A stretch of DNA of 64,000 nucleotides. Origin: Devosia submarina (GTDB lineage Bacteria > Pseudomonadota > Alphaproteobacteria > Rhizobiales > Devosiaceae). Each line of letters begins with the position of its first letter. Positions within the stretch are counted from its first letter, which is position 1. Position numbers and translations under genes: made by a program. Positions 50,803 to 58,591 of this stretch are shown in pieces. The notes beneath the pieces are model-generated. The model saw only the letters and a list, made by a program, of their open reading frames with translations, was not told the DNA's origin and did not search any database. The stretch is taken from assembly GCF_003056345.1 (NCBI RefSeq), contig NZ_PYWB01000009.1, positions 124,001-188,000 of the forward strand, in the 5' to 3' direction.

Positions 50803-52314
50803 CTAGATGTAGGCCTTGAATGGAAGGGGAGGCCGGTCACCCACCGGTGCGGCGGTGAGTATCTCCCCCACCAGATCGGCGAACCTCAAGGTAACCGGAA
50901 GGCCGTCCGCGAAGCCGGCGCTATTGAAGTTCAACTTGGTGAGCGACATGAGGTCTCCCAGCACCGTTTCGATATCCTCGGTCCCCCGAACAATTTCTAC
51001 CGTGACTGGATTAGGAATTTCTCGTCCAGGGTAGGTGTTGAGACGGGGGATGAACCCAACAGTCCAGAGATAGGCGCTTCGCTCGCCCGTGACGATCGCT
51101 GTCCCGCGGAGAACCGTATTCTTGCCATACCTGAACAGCTTCACTTCGGTTTGACGCCGGATGCGTATGCCCGTGAGTTTGGTTGTTTCGGGCACCGACT
51201 CCATGAAACCCGCCCATTCCTCGTCGCCGAAATATGTCTGCCCGTGGATGAAGAGCTCGGCAGGAGGGGCTCCGTGCATGTTCGTGTAGGCCTTCACAAT
51301 GAGCCCCATGAGTTCCGCGGCCTTGGCACGCCCGAGATGGAACGTGCCGTCTGCCTCCGAAAACCACGGTCCTACTGCTCCCTTGAATACCACCCCTTCA
51401 CCGGAGGACAGGAACATCTGGGCGCCGCAGCAGGCATTGTCTGTACCCGATGCGCTTTCGACACGCTTAAAGATGAGTCCGACATAGCACACGCCCGGGC
51501 GAACGTCGGCTATGCGCCATGGCGTGCCTCCTGCCTTGTAGAACGACGTGGTGCAGAGGTTCCAGGCGACTGAGGCGGGATCCTGCAGGGACCTGCGGCG
51601 GTTCTCATCGATGTATCCGGCGAGCAGTGTGGTCTCGCGCACCACCTGCAGGATCTCGCCTGTATCGAGAAGCCTCGCCTTCAGCTGGTTGTGGAAGTTC
51701 TCCTCGTACTTGTACATTTCGAGCTCATCCACTTCCTCCTGGAACAGCCAGCCGTCACGCAGCATCTTGTTGGCGCTGCGCCTTCCAACAGCCCTGGAGG
51801 GGACCTGCTCCGCCTTTGGCACCCGGGAGTTTGGACGCCCGTACTTGTAGACCTCTTCCGGCACCACGACGAACCAGAGCAGCGGTCTGCTCTCCTCGTT
51901 CGTCCGGTGCGTACGGAGGGCCTCATCGTAGATGTCCACCGCAGTGTAGATGGCCTCGCTGCGATCGCTGGAGCGAATGCGGCTGCTGAGTTCCGCACCA
52001 TCGATGACGCATTTGGCCATCGGAGTCGTAGGCCATTCTATGTTGAATACCGACTGGAAGCCCGGCCAGATCATGCGGTTCTCGGCCTTGCCGGTCTCTG
52101 GAGCGGCGATGGCGCCACGGATGGATGAGACCCAAGCTTCGAAATGCTGTATCCCCTCAGGGGTGCCGATCACCCCGACGTCCATGCGCGCCGGGTTGAG
52201 GTTCGATTCCGGAGGTCCGTATAGGAACAGGCCGTCCTTCGGGTGCTCGGATCTCTGGCCGAAGCCAAAGCTCAGTTGCGGCTCGTCGACATGGATCACG
52301 CGCCAGCCCTTCAT
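50803..52314 (-). CDS. Short prokaryotic Argonaute (SPARTA)
   Basis: A 503-aa protein with only the MID and PIWI halves of Argonaute, as in short pAgos. MID about 150-300 (PLLWFVVVPEEVYKYGRPNSRVPK) and PIWI about 300-500 (CYVGLIFKRVE, HIGRAK-like FHLGRAKAAEL, ELFIHGQTYFGDEEW, YLWTVGFIPRLNTYPGREIPNP). Short Agos lack slicer activity; guide RNA binds target DNA and activates the partner. Its ATG overlaps the TIR-APAZ stop by 4 bp, as is typical of SPARTA operons. Confidence 0.88.
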   Translation of the reverse strand: MKGWRVIHVDEPQLSFGFGQRSEHPKDGLFLYGPPESNLNPARMDVGVIGTPEGIQHFEAWVSSIRGAIAAPETGKAENRMIWPGFQSVFNIEWPTTPMAKCVIDGAELSSRIRSSDRSEAIYTAVDIYDEALRTHRTNEESRPLLWFVVVPEEVYKYGRPNSRVPKAEQVPSRAVGRRSANKMLRDGWLFQEEVDELEMYKYEENFHNQLKARLLDTGEILQVVRETTLLAGYIDENRRRSLQDPASVAWNLCTTSFYKAGGTPWRIADVRPGVCYVGLIFKRVESASGTDNACCGAQMFLSSGEGVVFKGAVGPWFSEADGTFHLGRAKAAELMGLIVKAYTNMHGAPPAELFIHGQTYFGDEEWAGFMESVPETTKLTGIRIRRQTEVKLFRYGKNTVLRGTAIVTGERSAYLWTVGFIPRLNTYPGREIPNPVTVEIVRGTEDIETVLGDLMSLTKLNFNSAGFADGLPVTLRFADLVGEILTAAPVGDRPPLPFKAYI

Positions 52315-53696
52315 GCCTCTTCCTCCAGCTCGTCGCGGGCATGGAAATCGTCATCAAGTTGATCTGGCTCCTCCGGATCCTCTGACTGGTCATGCAGGAG
52401 GAGATCGGCGGGCATGCTGCGGGCCAGCTGAACGCCGGACAGCTTCGCAGCGAGTGCCATGATGTTGGCGCCACCGAGATCGATGACGACCTCTTCGTCG
52501 CCGTTAGCCAGGAACGCCACGAAAGCTTCTTGCAGGGTACGCCACTGTGGATTCCACCAGTTACGGCAGAAGCGCTTCCTCAAGGATGACGTCCGCTTCG
52601 CGTCGGTAATGGCCTTTTGCCCGTCCTCGGACCAGCACAGGTAGGGCTTGAAGCGCACCATGGCTTGCTCACCCAGGGATACGTTCACCTTCATCGCGAG
52701 GTGCCAGTAGACACCCAGCTTTTCGCTCCTCCCGACCACGTTTTTCCACGTCGGCGTGTTCCATGCGGTCCTGTAATGCACCTTGTCGTTTTCGATCAGC
52801 CTCTTCGGAAAGAAGAAGGCATTTTGCCCGGCAGCGTCATAACAGACGAGGCCGCGTGCGAGCAGATGACGTTCAATGTGCTCTCGTAGTAGGCCCGTTA
52901 TCTTATTCTTGGCATCGGACCTAAGTGGACGCGTTTCGTTCGCCTTCGGGCCGTCAAGGAACTCGCTGAAGCCGAAGACGCCCTCGGTTTTGAGAAGGTG
53001 GCTCTCACCCATGAGTTCCTGGATGTGGTCCTTGTCCGCCAAGGCAATGCACAACCGGTGGAAATGGGTATGCGGTACCCCGGTGTCCCTGATGGCTTTC
53101 GGGAAGCTCTCTCTGCTGCCCTCGTAGGAATAGAGAGATACGCGTTCTGGGAGCTTGGTTATTGCCAAGAGGTTTGTGACTGCTGTTTCTGGAGTTGCGG
53201 TGACCAAGGAACTGGCGGCCGCGTGGTCGGTCCGCCATTGCTCGAAAGTCGTCGACCCCGCCCCGCGGAGGACCTTAGACCGCTCGAGGGTCGCGAGCAG
53301 CTCAAGGTAGCCTTCACCCCAGCTGCGGGAAAAGTCCAGCGTATGCAATTGGTTCAACTGTGCTGGGAGTCGAGAGTTGGGCGTATCGTCAAGCCTGACG
53401 GGAATGATAAACTTGTCGTCGCCGAGCTGACGGCCCACGCCGTCGGCGATCGATAGTTCGCTCCGGAACCCCCTTCGATCAGTAGCGACACTGCTGCTTG
53501 AGATCACGCTCACAAACCGGATGGTTTCCTCGTGGAGGATTCTCTCGATATTGGCCCAGAACGGCGCCCCGCCATCGAGATCGGTCAGCTCAGCCCATGG
53601 CTGGTACCCCTCGCCGATGAGGCGGCTTCCAAGCCATAGAACAAAGTCGTTGTCCTCGGGCTTCGCGTGGCTAATGAAGATTGTCTGTCTTGGCAT
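52311..53696 (-). CDS. TIR-APAZ protein (SPARTA effector)
   Basis: A 461-aa partner of the short Argonaute. N-terminal TIR domain (about residues 1-140): TIFISHAKPEDNDFVLWLGSRLIGEGYQPWAE and VSVISSSSVATDRRGFRSELSIADG. The remainder is the APAZ domain that replaces the missing N/PAZ half of Argonaute (SEKLGVYWHLAMKVNVSLGE, FCRNWWNPQWRTLQEAFVAFL). When the Ago binds a guided target, the TIR part oligomerises and destroys NAD(P)+, killing the invaded cell. The acidic tail (DPEEPDQLDDDFHARDELEEEA) is a variable end. Confidence 0.88.
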   Translation of the reverse strand: MPRQTIFISHAKPEDNDFVLWLGSRLIGEGYQPWAELTDLDGGAPFWANIERILHEETIRFVSVISSSSVATDRRGFRSELSIADGVGRQLGDDKFIIPVRLDDTPNSRLPAQLNQLHTLDFSRSWGEGYLELLATLERSKVLRGAGSTTFEQWRTDHAAASSLVTATPETAVTNLLAITKLPERVSLYSYEGSRESFPKAIRDTGVPHTHFHRLCIALADKDHIQELMGESHLLKTEGVFGFSEFLDGPKANETRPLRSDAKNKITGLLREHIERHLLARGLVCYDAAGQNAFFFPKRLIENDKVHYRTAWNTPTWKNVVGRSEKLGVYWHLAMKVNVSLGEQAMVRFKPYLCWSEDGQKAITDAKRTSSLRKRFCRNWWNPQWRTLQEAFVAFLANGDEEVVIDLGGANIMALAAKLSGVQLARSMPADLLLHDQSEDPEEPDQLDDDFHARDELEEEA

Positions 53697-53832
53697 GCTT
53701 CCCCGCGAATCCTACCGGTAAAGTAAGTGTAGCCAATTCCGTGGATCACCACAGGCTATAGTTGTCGTGGATAATCGGTAAGGTCCGCAGTATCGTGTAG
53801 CTGTACAACGATGCTGCCAAGTGAGACTTGCC

Positions 53833-54993
53833 ATGGGCGTTTATGAAGTCGCTATTCTGGGATCCGCCACTGAGCATCAGCGTCAAGTTCTGCAGGCCAC
53901 GCTTGACGATCAGATCAACGATTTCGGGCTCCGCCTTGGCGAAGATGTCGTTCTTCACGACGCCCGAACGATCCATCATCGCAATCCACGAGCGGCCTTC
54001 GCCGCTGCCTATTTCGGGGGTGCCGAATCCGGCGATGAACCAATTGCCAGTGAGCTGGTAGCTTCCAGCCAACCTGTTGTTCCAGTTATCTCAAGCAATG
54101 GCGATTTCGTGCGGGATGTTCCGGCGTTCATGCAAACCGCCAATGGTATCCGCCTCAACAACGACGACCCAAGTATGCAGGTTCTAGCTTCCGCCTTGAT
54201 GGAATGCATTGGGTTGCTGCGGCGGCAGCGCAGGGTATTCGTAAGCTATAGGCGCCCGGAAGCCCGAGCAGCTGCGCTGCAGTTGCACGATCTGCTGAGC
54301 AGCAAGGGATTTGACGTGTTCCTGGACACTCACGATATCCGGCCAGGGGACCCATTCCAGGACGTCCTCTGGCACCGTCTCTGCGATTCTGATGTCATGG
54401 TAATGCTGGACACTCCATCCTACTTCGACAGCAAGTGGACTAGGCAAGAGCTTGGTAGGGCATTGTCGAAAGAGATCCATGTGCTCAGGGTCATATGGCC
54501 TGAGCACAAACCAACCAAGATGATGGACCTGGCCGAGACGATCTACCTTGAACCTGCAGAACTAGTGGGTGCTGACGGGCCGCTGGCAGAAGAAGCCGCA
54601 CAGCAGATCGCATTGGCGGTGGAGAACCTACGCAGCCGCAGCATCGCCGCTCGATACATGTCGTTCACGGGACGGTTGAGGGCTGATGCCGAGAGGGTCG
54701 GTGCGCGGGTGGACGGGGTGGGGGCCCACAGGGCGATTTCCATAACCCTTATGAATGAGAATAGAGTTTGGGCCTACCCGGTCGTTGGCGTGCCTACAGC
54801 CGAAACCCTCAATGATGTCGCTCATAAGGCTAGGCAGGCCAATCAGGGTGGCATTCCCATCTTGGTCTACGACAGCATCGGTATCAGGGACACGTGGAGC
54901 ACCCATCTCAAGTGGCTTGAAGAGAACATCAAGGTAGTTCGCTCCATGAAGCTTTCGGAAGCTGCCTGGACCCTAAGCGGATTGGAGGACTGA
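53833..54993 (+). CDS. TIR protein with extra N- and C-terminal domains (TIR-SLOG pair, gene 1)
   Basis: A 386-aa protein. Residues 1-125 form an alpha/beta domain starting VYEVAILGSATEHQRQVLQATLDDQI that looks like a small Rossmann-like fold. The TIR domain spans about 130-255 (RRVFVSYRRPEARAAALQLHDLLSSKGFDVFLDTHDIRPGD, DVMVMLDTPSYFDSKWTRQELGRAL), with the conserved Glu in WTRQELG. The last 100 residues are a separate domain (ISITLMNENRVWAYPVVGVPTAETL). It is followed 2 bp later by a SLOG protein. Predicted NADase or nucleotide-signal enzyme. A GTG at 53821 is an alternative start. Confidence 0.8.
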   Translation: MGVYEVAILGSATEHQRQVLQATLDDQINDFGLRLGEDVVLHDARTIHHRNPRAAFAAAYFGGAESGDEPIASELVASSQPVVPVISSNGDFVRDVPAFMQTANGIRLNNDDPSMQVLASALMECIGLLRRQRRVFVSYRRPEARAAALQLHDLLSSKGFDVFLDTHDIRPGDPFQDVLWHRLCDSDVMVMLDTPSYFDSKWTRQELGRALSKEIHVLRVIWPEHKPTKMMDLAETIYLEPAELVGADGPLAEEAAQQIALAVENLRSRSIAARYMSFTGRLRADAERVGARVDGVGAHRAISITLMNENRVWAYPVVGVPTAETLNDVAHKARQANQGGIPILVYDSIGIRDTWSTHLKWLEENIKVVRSMKLSEAAWTLSGLED

Positions 54994-54995
54994 CG

Positions 54996-55667
54996 ATGGC
55001 CGCCTCTATTTTCCTATCCGCTGGCATACCGGATCCCAAACGAGGCCCGCAGTACGCTGCTACTGCCGACACGGTCGCGATCGCTGCCGCGGTGTCCGCG
55101 CTTGTTCACGTGGTTCTCGGCCGCCGTCGGCTTGTATGGGGTGGCCACCCGGCGATCACGCCCATAGTTTGGGCGATGGCGGAGGAGCTTGGTGTCGAGT
55201 ACGGGCAGTGGGTCAGCCTCTACCAATCCAAACTCTGGAAGGACGAGTTTCCCGAAGACAACGCCAAGTTCCAGAACGTCACTTACGTTGATGCCGTGGA
55301 CAACGATGTGGACAAGAGCATCGAGGCCATGCGCAACAGGATGCTTGCGGAGCACGAGTACTCGGCGGCAGTGTTCATAGGCGGCATGAAGGGCATCGTT
55401 GACGAGTACCAGCTTTTCAGCAAGCTTCATCCCAGTGCAACCTTGGTCCCGGTCTTGTCTACCGGCGGAGCGGCACTGGAGGTCGGCAGGATGATCGCCG
55501 TTGAGGAATCAGACCTCCAAACCGATCTGGACTATGTCGCTGTTTTTCATCGACACCTAAAGATATCGGTACGCGAGGAGCGCTACGTCAACCCTGCATG
55601 GCAACCTGCGCTGGCGGAGGAACGCTATTGGAAGCCGCAAACAGGCAACGGATTTATCGAGCAGTAA
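54996..55667 (+). CDS. SLOG-domain protein (TIR-SLOG pair, gene 2)
   Basis: A 223-aa protein with the Rossmann-like SLOG/LOG fold. Diagnostic elements: ASIFLSAGIPDPKRGPQY, LVWGGHPAITPIVWAMAEELGVEYGQWVSLYQS, VFIGGMKGIVDEYQLF and PVLSTGGAALEVGRM. SLOG proteins bind nucleotide-derived ligands and, next to TIR genes, are proposed sensors or synthases in immune signalling. The ATG 2 bp after the TIR stop makes co-translation likely. Last gene of the transposon before the right end. Confidence 0.82.
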   Translation: MAASIFLSAGIPDPKRGPQYAATADTVAIAAAVSALVHVVLGRRRLVWGGHPAITPIVWAMAEELGVEYGQWVSLYQSKLWKDEFPEDNAKFQNVTYVDAVDNDVDKSIEAMRNRMLAEHEYSAAVFIGGMKGIVDEYQLFSKLHPSATLVPVLSTGGAALEVGRMIAVEESDLQTDLDYVAVFHRHLKISVREERYVNPAWQPALAEERYWKPQTGNGFIEQ

Positions 55668-55908
55668 GGGCGCTTCTCTAGCCTGACTCGAAAGAAATTA
55701 GCGAATCCTGAGCATGCCAGCGAGCCCGGGGTGTCCCAATACTGTCGGTGACGGAGCCAAAACGCCTCGGCAATAAGCCGGATTTGTAAGGAACAATGAG
55801 CGCTGCCAAATAGAAGTGGCCCTTGGTAATCGACTCTAAAGTACCGTGATTAAACGAAAAAACTCACGGTCGGACGTGTGCTGGAGCGGATCGAACCCAT
55901 TCATGACA
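55668..55908. repeat. Right transposon end
   Basis: Non-coding right end closing CATTCATGACA. It has GCTCA-type motifs (as TGAGC) at 55709-55713 and 55797-55801 and AGAAGTGGCCCTT (55812-55824), counterparts of motifs in the left end. An AT-rich patch (about 55830-55865) lies between them and the terminus. Confidence 0.6.
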
Positions 55909-55913
55909 AAAGT
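55909..55913. repeat. Right target-site duplication AAAGT
   Basis: Exact copy of the left duplication at 16940-16944. Its last base is the complement of the final A of the tRNA-Leu CCA, so the element split the DNA exactly at the tRNA 3' end without damaging it. Confidence 0.85.
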
Positions 55914-55996
55914 GGTGCCCCCCGCCGGACTCGAACCGGCACGTCTTGCGACGGAGGATTTTGAGTCCTCTGCGTCTACCATTCCGCCAGAGGGGC
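55913..55996 (-). tRNA. tRNA-Leu(CAA)
   Basis: 84 nt including an encoded CCA. Acceptor stem GCCCCTC pairs with the 3' GGGGGGC, D-arm GCGG...CGC, anticodon stem GAGGA/TCCTC with loop CTCAAAA (anticodon CAA), a long variable arm (CGTCGCAAGACGT) as expected for class II tRNA-Leu, and T-arm GCCGG TTCGAGT CCGGC. The gene is intact; its 3' end is the insertion point of the transposon. Confidence 0.92.
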
Positions 55997-56038
55997 ACGG
56001 GGCAGGTCTCTAGCGCAGCGCGGGGATTCCCGCAAGGG

Positions 56039-56347
56039 TCAGGCTGCTAAAGCGAGCCGTGCAAGGTAAACTGCGGCAACCCCGATTGCCATGGCGGCAA
56101 AAAGATTGCGCGTCAGGGCATAGATCAGGGCCGTCGCCGCTGCGGCGATCACTTCGGCGGCGCTCCCTGTTACCAGGGCCGGGGCAACCAGCGAGGCCAT
56201 CACGGCGCCAGGAATATGTTTGAGCCAGGCTGCAGCAAAGCCAGCTTGCGGCATTCGCCCGGCCAGCAGCAGACCGCCTGCCTTGATCGCCAGTGTCACC
56301 AGCGCCATGCCGAAAATGGCGAGAAGCGCCTCAGGGCTAGTCAACAT
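56039..56347 (-). CDS. azlD: AzlD family branched-chain amino acid transport protein
   Basis: A 102-aa membrane protein of three to four helices: SPEALLAIFGMALVTLAIKAGGLLL start and LKHIPGAVMASLVAPALVTG, the AzlD signature. Small subunit of the AzlCD (YgaZH-like) branched-chain amino acid exporter. Its ATG overlaps the azlC stop by 11 bp. Confidence 0.85.
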   Translation of the reverse strand: MLTSPEALLAIFGMALVTLAIKAGGLLLAGRMPQAGFAAAWLKHIPGAVMASLVAPALVTGSAAEVIAAAATALIYALTRNLFAAMAIGVAAVYLARLALAA

Positions 56348-57059
56348 GGCGCACCTTGTCACTCACAGCACCAACGAAGCTGCCAACCAGACCGCCCACC
56401 AGAATATACCAGCTGCCCTCGATCAGCCTTGCCGCTACAATGGCGGCAAGGGCCGCCGTCAACCAGGGCAGCAGGTCCGCCTTGCCTTTCCACATGCCTA
56501 AAAGCAGCGCGAGGAAAGTCGCGGTAAAGGCAAAATCCAGTCCGTAGCGCGCGGGATTATCGATAAATGAGCCGAGGGTGTGGCCAATCACCGTTGTTGC
56601 GAGCCAGCAAAAATAAGCGAGGACACCGCCGCCCAGGAGAAAGGCTGCCGTGCCGTGACCCTTGCGCATCTCGGCAATGGTCATGGCCCAGGTTTCATCG
56701 GAAACAATCGCCATGGTGAGGGCGCCCTTGAGTTGCTCGCCGGGCCCATAAAGGGGGCGCAAGGTCGCCGTCAGCAGCAGATAACGCAGATTGACGATCA
56801 GCGCCGCTACGATCAACGGCCCAATAGGCAGGCTTGCGGGCGTCGTGGTCCAAAGATCGAGCGCCACGAATTGCGCCGAGCCGGCAAACACCAGGGCGCT
56901 CATCAGCATTACTTCCAGCAGGCTCAAGCCCGTACCACGCGCCAGAACGCCCCAAACAATGCCATAGGCGGCAACGGAGATGACCACGGGCACGCAGGCG
57001 CGGGCGCCGGCAAAAAACTGATCGGAGAATTGGTGAGGAAGCGATGTGGCTTGTGTCAT
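56337..57059 (-). CDS. azlC: AzlC family branched-chain amino acid permease
   Basis: A 240-aa membrane protein with about seven helices. AzlC features: ARACVPVVISVAAYGIVWGVLARGTGLSLLEVMLMSALVFAGSAQFVALDLW and NLRYLLLTATLRP, then VSDETWAMTIAE. Large subunit of the exporter with AzlD directly downstream. Confidence 0.88.
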   Translation of the reverse strand: MTQATSLPHQFSDQFFAGARACVPVVISVAAYGIVWGVLARGTGLSLLEVMLMSALVFAGSAQFVALDLWTTTPASLPIGPLIVAALIVNLRYLLLTATLRPLYGPGEQLKGALTMAIVSDETWAMTIAEMRKGHGTAAFLLGGGVLAYFCWLATTVIGHTLGSFIDNPARYGLDFAFTATFLALLLGMWKGKADLLPWLTAALAAIVAARLIEGSWYILVGGLVGSFVGAVSDKVRHVD

Positions 57060-57134
57060 GAGGGATCAATAGCCGCAGTTCGTTGGCAAAGCATGCGCCA
57101 ACTTGCCCGCGCCCGATGAGACTTGGTGATGGCC

Positions 57135-57932
57135 CTATTCGCGGGGCTGATGATTGGGAGCCGCAAAGCGCCGCTCGAGCCAATCGACGGCAAAACGCAC
57201 GATTGGCTCGGCCTCCACCAGCACCGATGGCGCATAGCCAACCAAGCCGCGCTTGCCCCGGCCACTGGCCAGAAAGCCCTCGACAATGTCCGCGAAATAA
57301 TCCGCTTCAAGGCCCGCGACCACCGGATCGGAGGTGTCGAATTCCTCGAATGGGCGCCACACTGCCTTGCCGTCAACCAGGATTGGCGCCTCATAGCGCC
57401 TGACGCGCTTGCCGGGAATGTCTGCCAAATGTTCGGCATGGTGCAGCAAGGTCATGGTGTCGAGCGGCGCGCCGATCAGCATGGTTTTGCCCCTTGCCTC
57501 CACCAGCTTTCCCAGGGGCGAATGGGGACCATAGCCATAATCGAGCGCATGATCGGCGGTGAACCATTGCGCGCGGCCACCCAGGGCTGCGCAGGATGCA
57601 CCGGGATTGCCGCTGCGGCAGGCACCTGGCGTGGTGCGCAGCAATTCGGGAAATGCGCCATTGTCGCGCGTGGCGCGCGAACGCTCAGGATCAAACGGAG
57701 GAACATGCGGGCGCAGCGACGGATCGGGGAGGTCCCGATCGTCGTAGTTCCAGTCACAATAGCCAAGGATCGTGCCCGTGGGCCCGATCACATCCCCGAT
57801 GGCTGCAATCAGCACATCCGGCCCACCCAGGATCGGCCCTACCGATCGCAAACCGGCATGAACCAGAACAGAATCCCCGCGCCCCAACCCAAGCGCTTGC
57901 ACATGCTCGGCCAAGGCGGGACGCGTCCACAT
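57135..57932 (-). CDS. Aminoglycoside N(3)-acetyltransferase family protein
   Basis: A 265-aa AAC(3)/YokD-type antibiotic acetyltransferase that uses acetyl-CoA. Typical sequence features: SVLVHAGLRSVGPILGGPDVLIAAIGDVIGPTGTILGYCDWNY, ADHALDYGYGPHSPLGKLVEARGKTMLIGAPLDTMTLLHHAEH, with the active-site His region conserved. Many chromosomal family members in environmental bacteria confer little resistance. The frame is open further upstream, but MWTRPALAEHVQALGL matches the family start. Confidence 0.85.
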   Translation of the reverse strand: MWTRPALAEHVQALGLGRGDSVLVHAGLRSVGPILGGPDVLIAAIGDVIGPTGTILGYCDWNYDDRDLPDPSLRPHVPPFDPERSRATRDNGAFPELLRTTPGACRSGNPGASCAALGGRAQWFTADHALDYGYGPHSPLGKLVEARGKTMLIGAPLDTMTLLHHAEHLADIPGKRVRRYEAPILVDGKAVWRPFEEFDTSDPVVAGLEADYFADIVEGFLASGRGKRGLVGYAPSVLVEAEPIVRFAVDWLERRFAAPNHQPRE

Positions 57933-57942
57933 CGCGGCGTTC

Positions 57943-58359
57943 TTAGCTGCCGATATAGGCGATCTTGCGTGGCTCGGCCTGCGCGATGGCATTTTCGCGC
58001 GCATCATAGATCGCCCGAGCATCGATTATCGCCGCATGGTTCTCGGCCGACCAGTTCCACAGCTCGCTGATGGGGCCCTGAAGGGTCTTGCCCAGTTCGG
58101 TCAGCCCATACTCGACGCGCGGCGGAACCTCGGGATAGATGGTGCGGGTCACGAGTCCGTCACGCTCCAGATTGCGCAGGGTCAGCGTCAGCATGCGCTG
58201 GCTGACGCCATTAATGAGGCGCTTGAGTTCATTGAAGCGCAGCGTTCCGTTGCGGCCCAGCATGCCCACAACCATTACGCTCCACTTGTCCCCGATGCGG
58301 TTGAGGACGTCCGACATCGCGGTACAATTGTCCGACTTCGAGGTGTCTTGCAAATACAT
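57943..58359 (-). CDS. HxlR-family transcriptional regulator
   Basis: A 138-aa winged-HTH regulator: CTAMSDVLNRIGDKWSVMVVGMLGRNGTLRFNELKRLINGVSQRMLTLTLRNLERDGLVTRTIYPEVPPRVEYGLTELG is the complete HxlR domain (Cys at its start is conserved and can sense oxidants). Start uncertain among several ATGs; the shortest consistent with the domain was chosen. It is transcribed just ahead of the acetyltransferase (10-bp gap), so it probably controls it. Confidence 0.85.
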   Translation of the reverse strand: MYLQDTSKSDNCTAMSDVLNRIGDKWSVMVVGMLGRNGTLRFNELKRLINGVSQRMLTLTLRNLERDGLVTRTIYPEVPPRVEYGLTELGKTLQGPISELWNWSAENHAAIIDARAIYDARENAIAQAEPRKIAYIGS

Positions 58360-58591
58360 GGCGCCTGGCATCCTGCTGAACTGATTAGCCCCCAATATAG
58401 TGCCAGTTCCTTTCTGTGCCTAGGCTACATCTATGGGCCGGCGCAGATACACGATTGGCAGCCTGCGGGTGCCCCTAATGCCAGCAGCTTCACATGGCTG
58501 TCACCCCGGCCCGGTTTCCTTGAGGTTGGGGGAGGGCGCTGCTAGAAGGGCGCGGTCTTGAAGCCCGTCCTGCCCTGGAGCCGTTTTTCCC

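Larger units (their letters stand above)
16945..55908. mobile_element. Complete Tn7-like transposon (38,964 bp) at the 3' end of tRNA-Leu
   Basis: The element begins TGTCACGAGTG (16945) and ends CATTCATGACA (55898-55908), an imperfect inverted repeat matching at 9 of the first 11 positions with only transitions, bounded by the 5-bp duplication AAAGT. Transposition genes (TniQ, TnsC/TniB, TnsB/TniA, TnsA-like) lie at the left end and are read toward that end, the reverse of Tn7, where tnsA is next to the end and reads inward. The insertion abuts the CCA end of tRNA-Leu(CAA), suggesting TniQ-directed homing to this tRNA. Cargo: an unexplained FtsH-like protease module, a metal regulon and a TIR-rich defence block. 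No Cas genes or CRISPR array were seen, so it is not a CRISPR-guided element. Confidence 0.85.

Noticed and set aside
53746..54072. Minus-strand 108-codon frame opposite the TIR gene start
   Set aside because: Antisense to the conserved start of the TIR protein, without ribosome site or family features.
16945..55908. CRISPR-guided transposon (CAST)
   Set aside because: No Cas genes and no repeat-spacer array were seen inside the element; TniQ is long and TnsD-like rather than the short CAST form.
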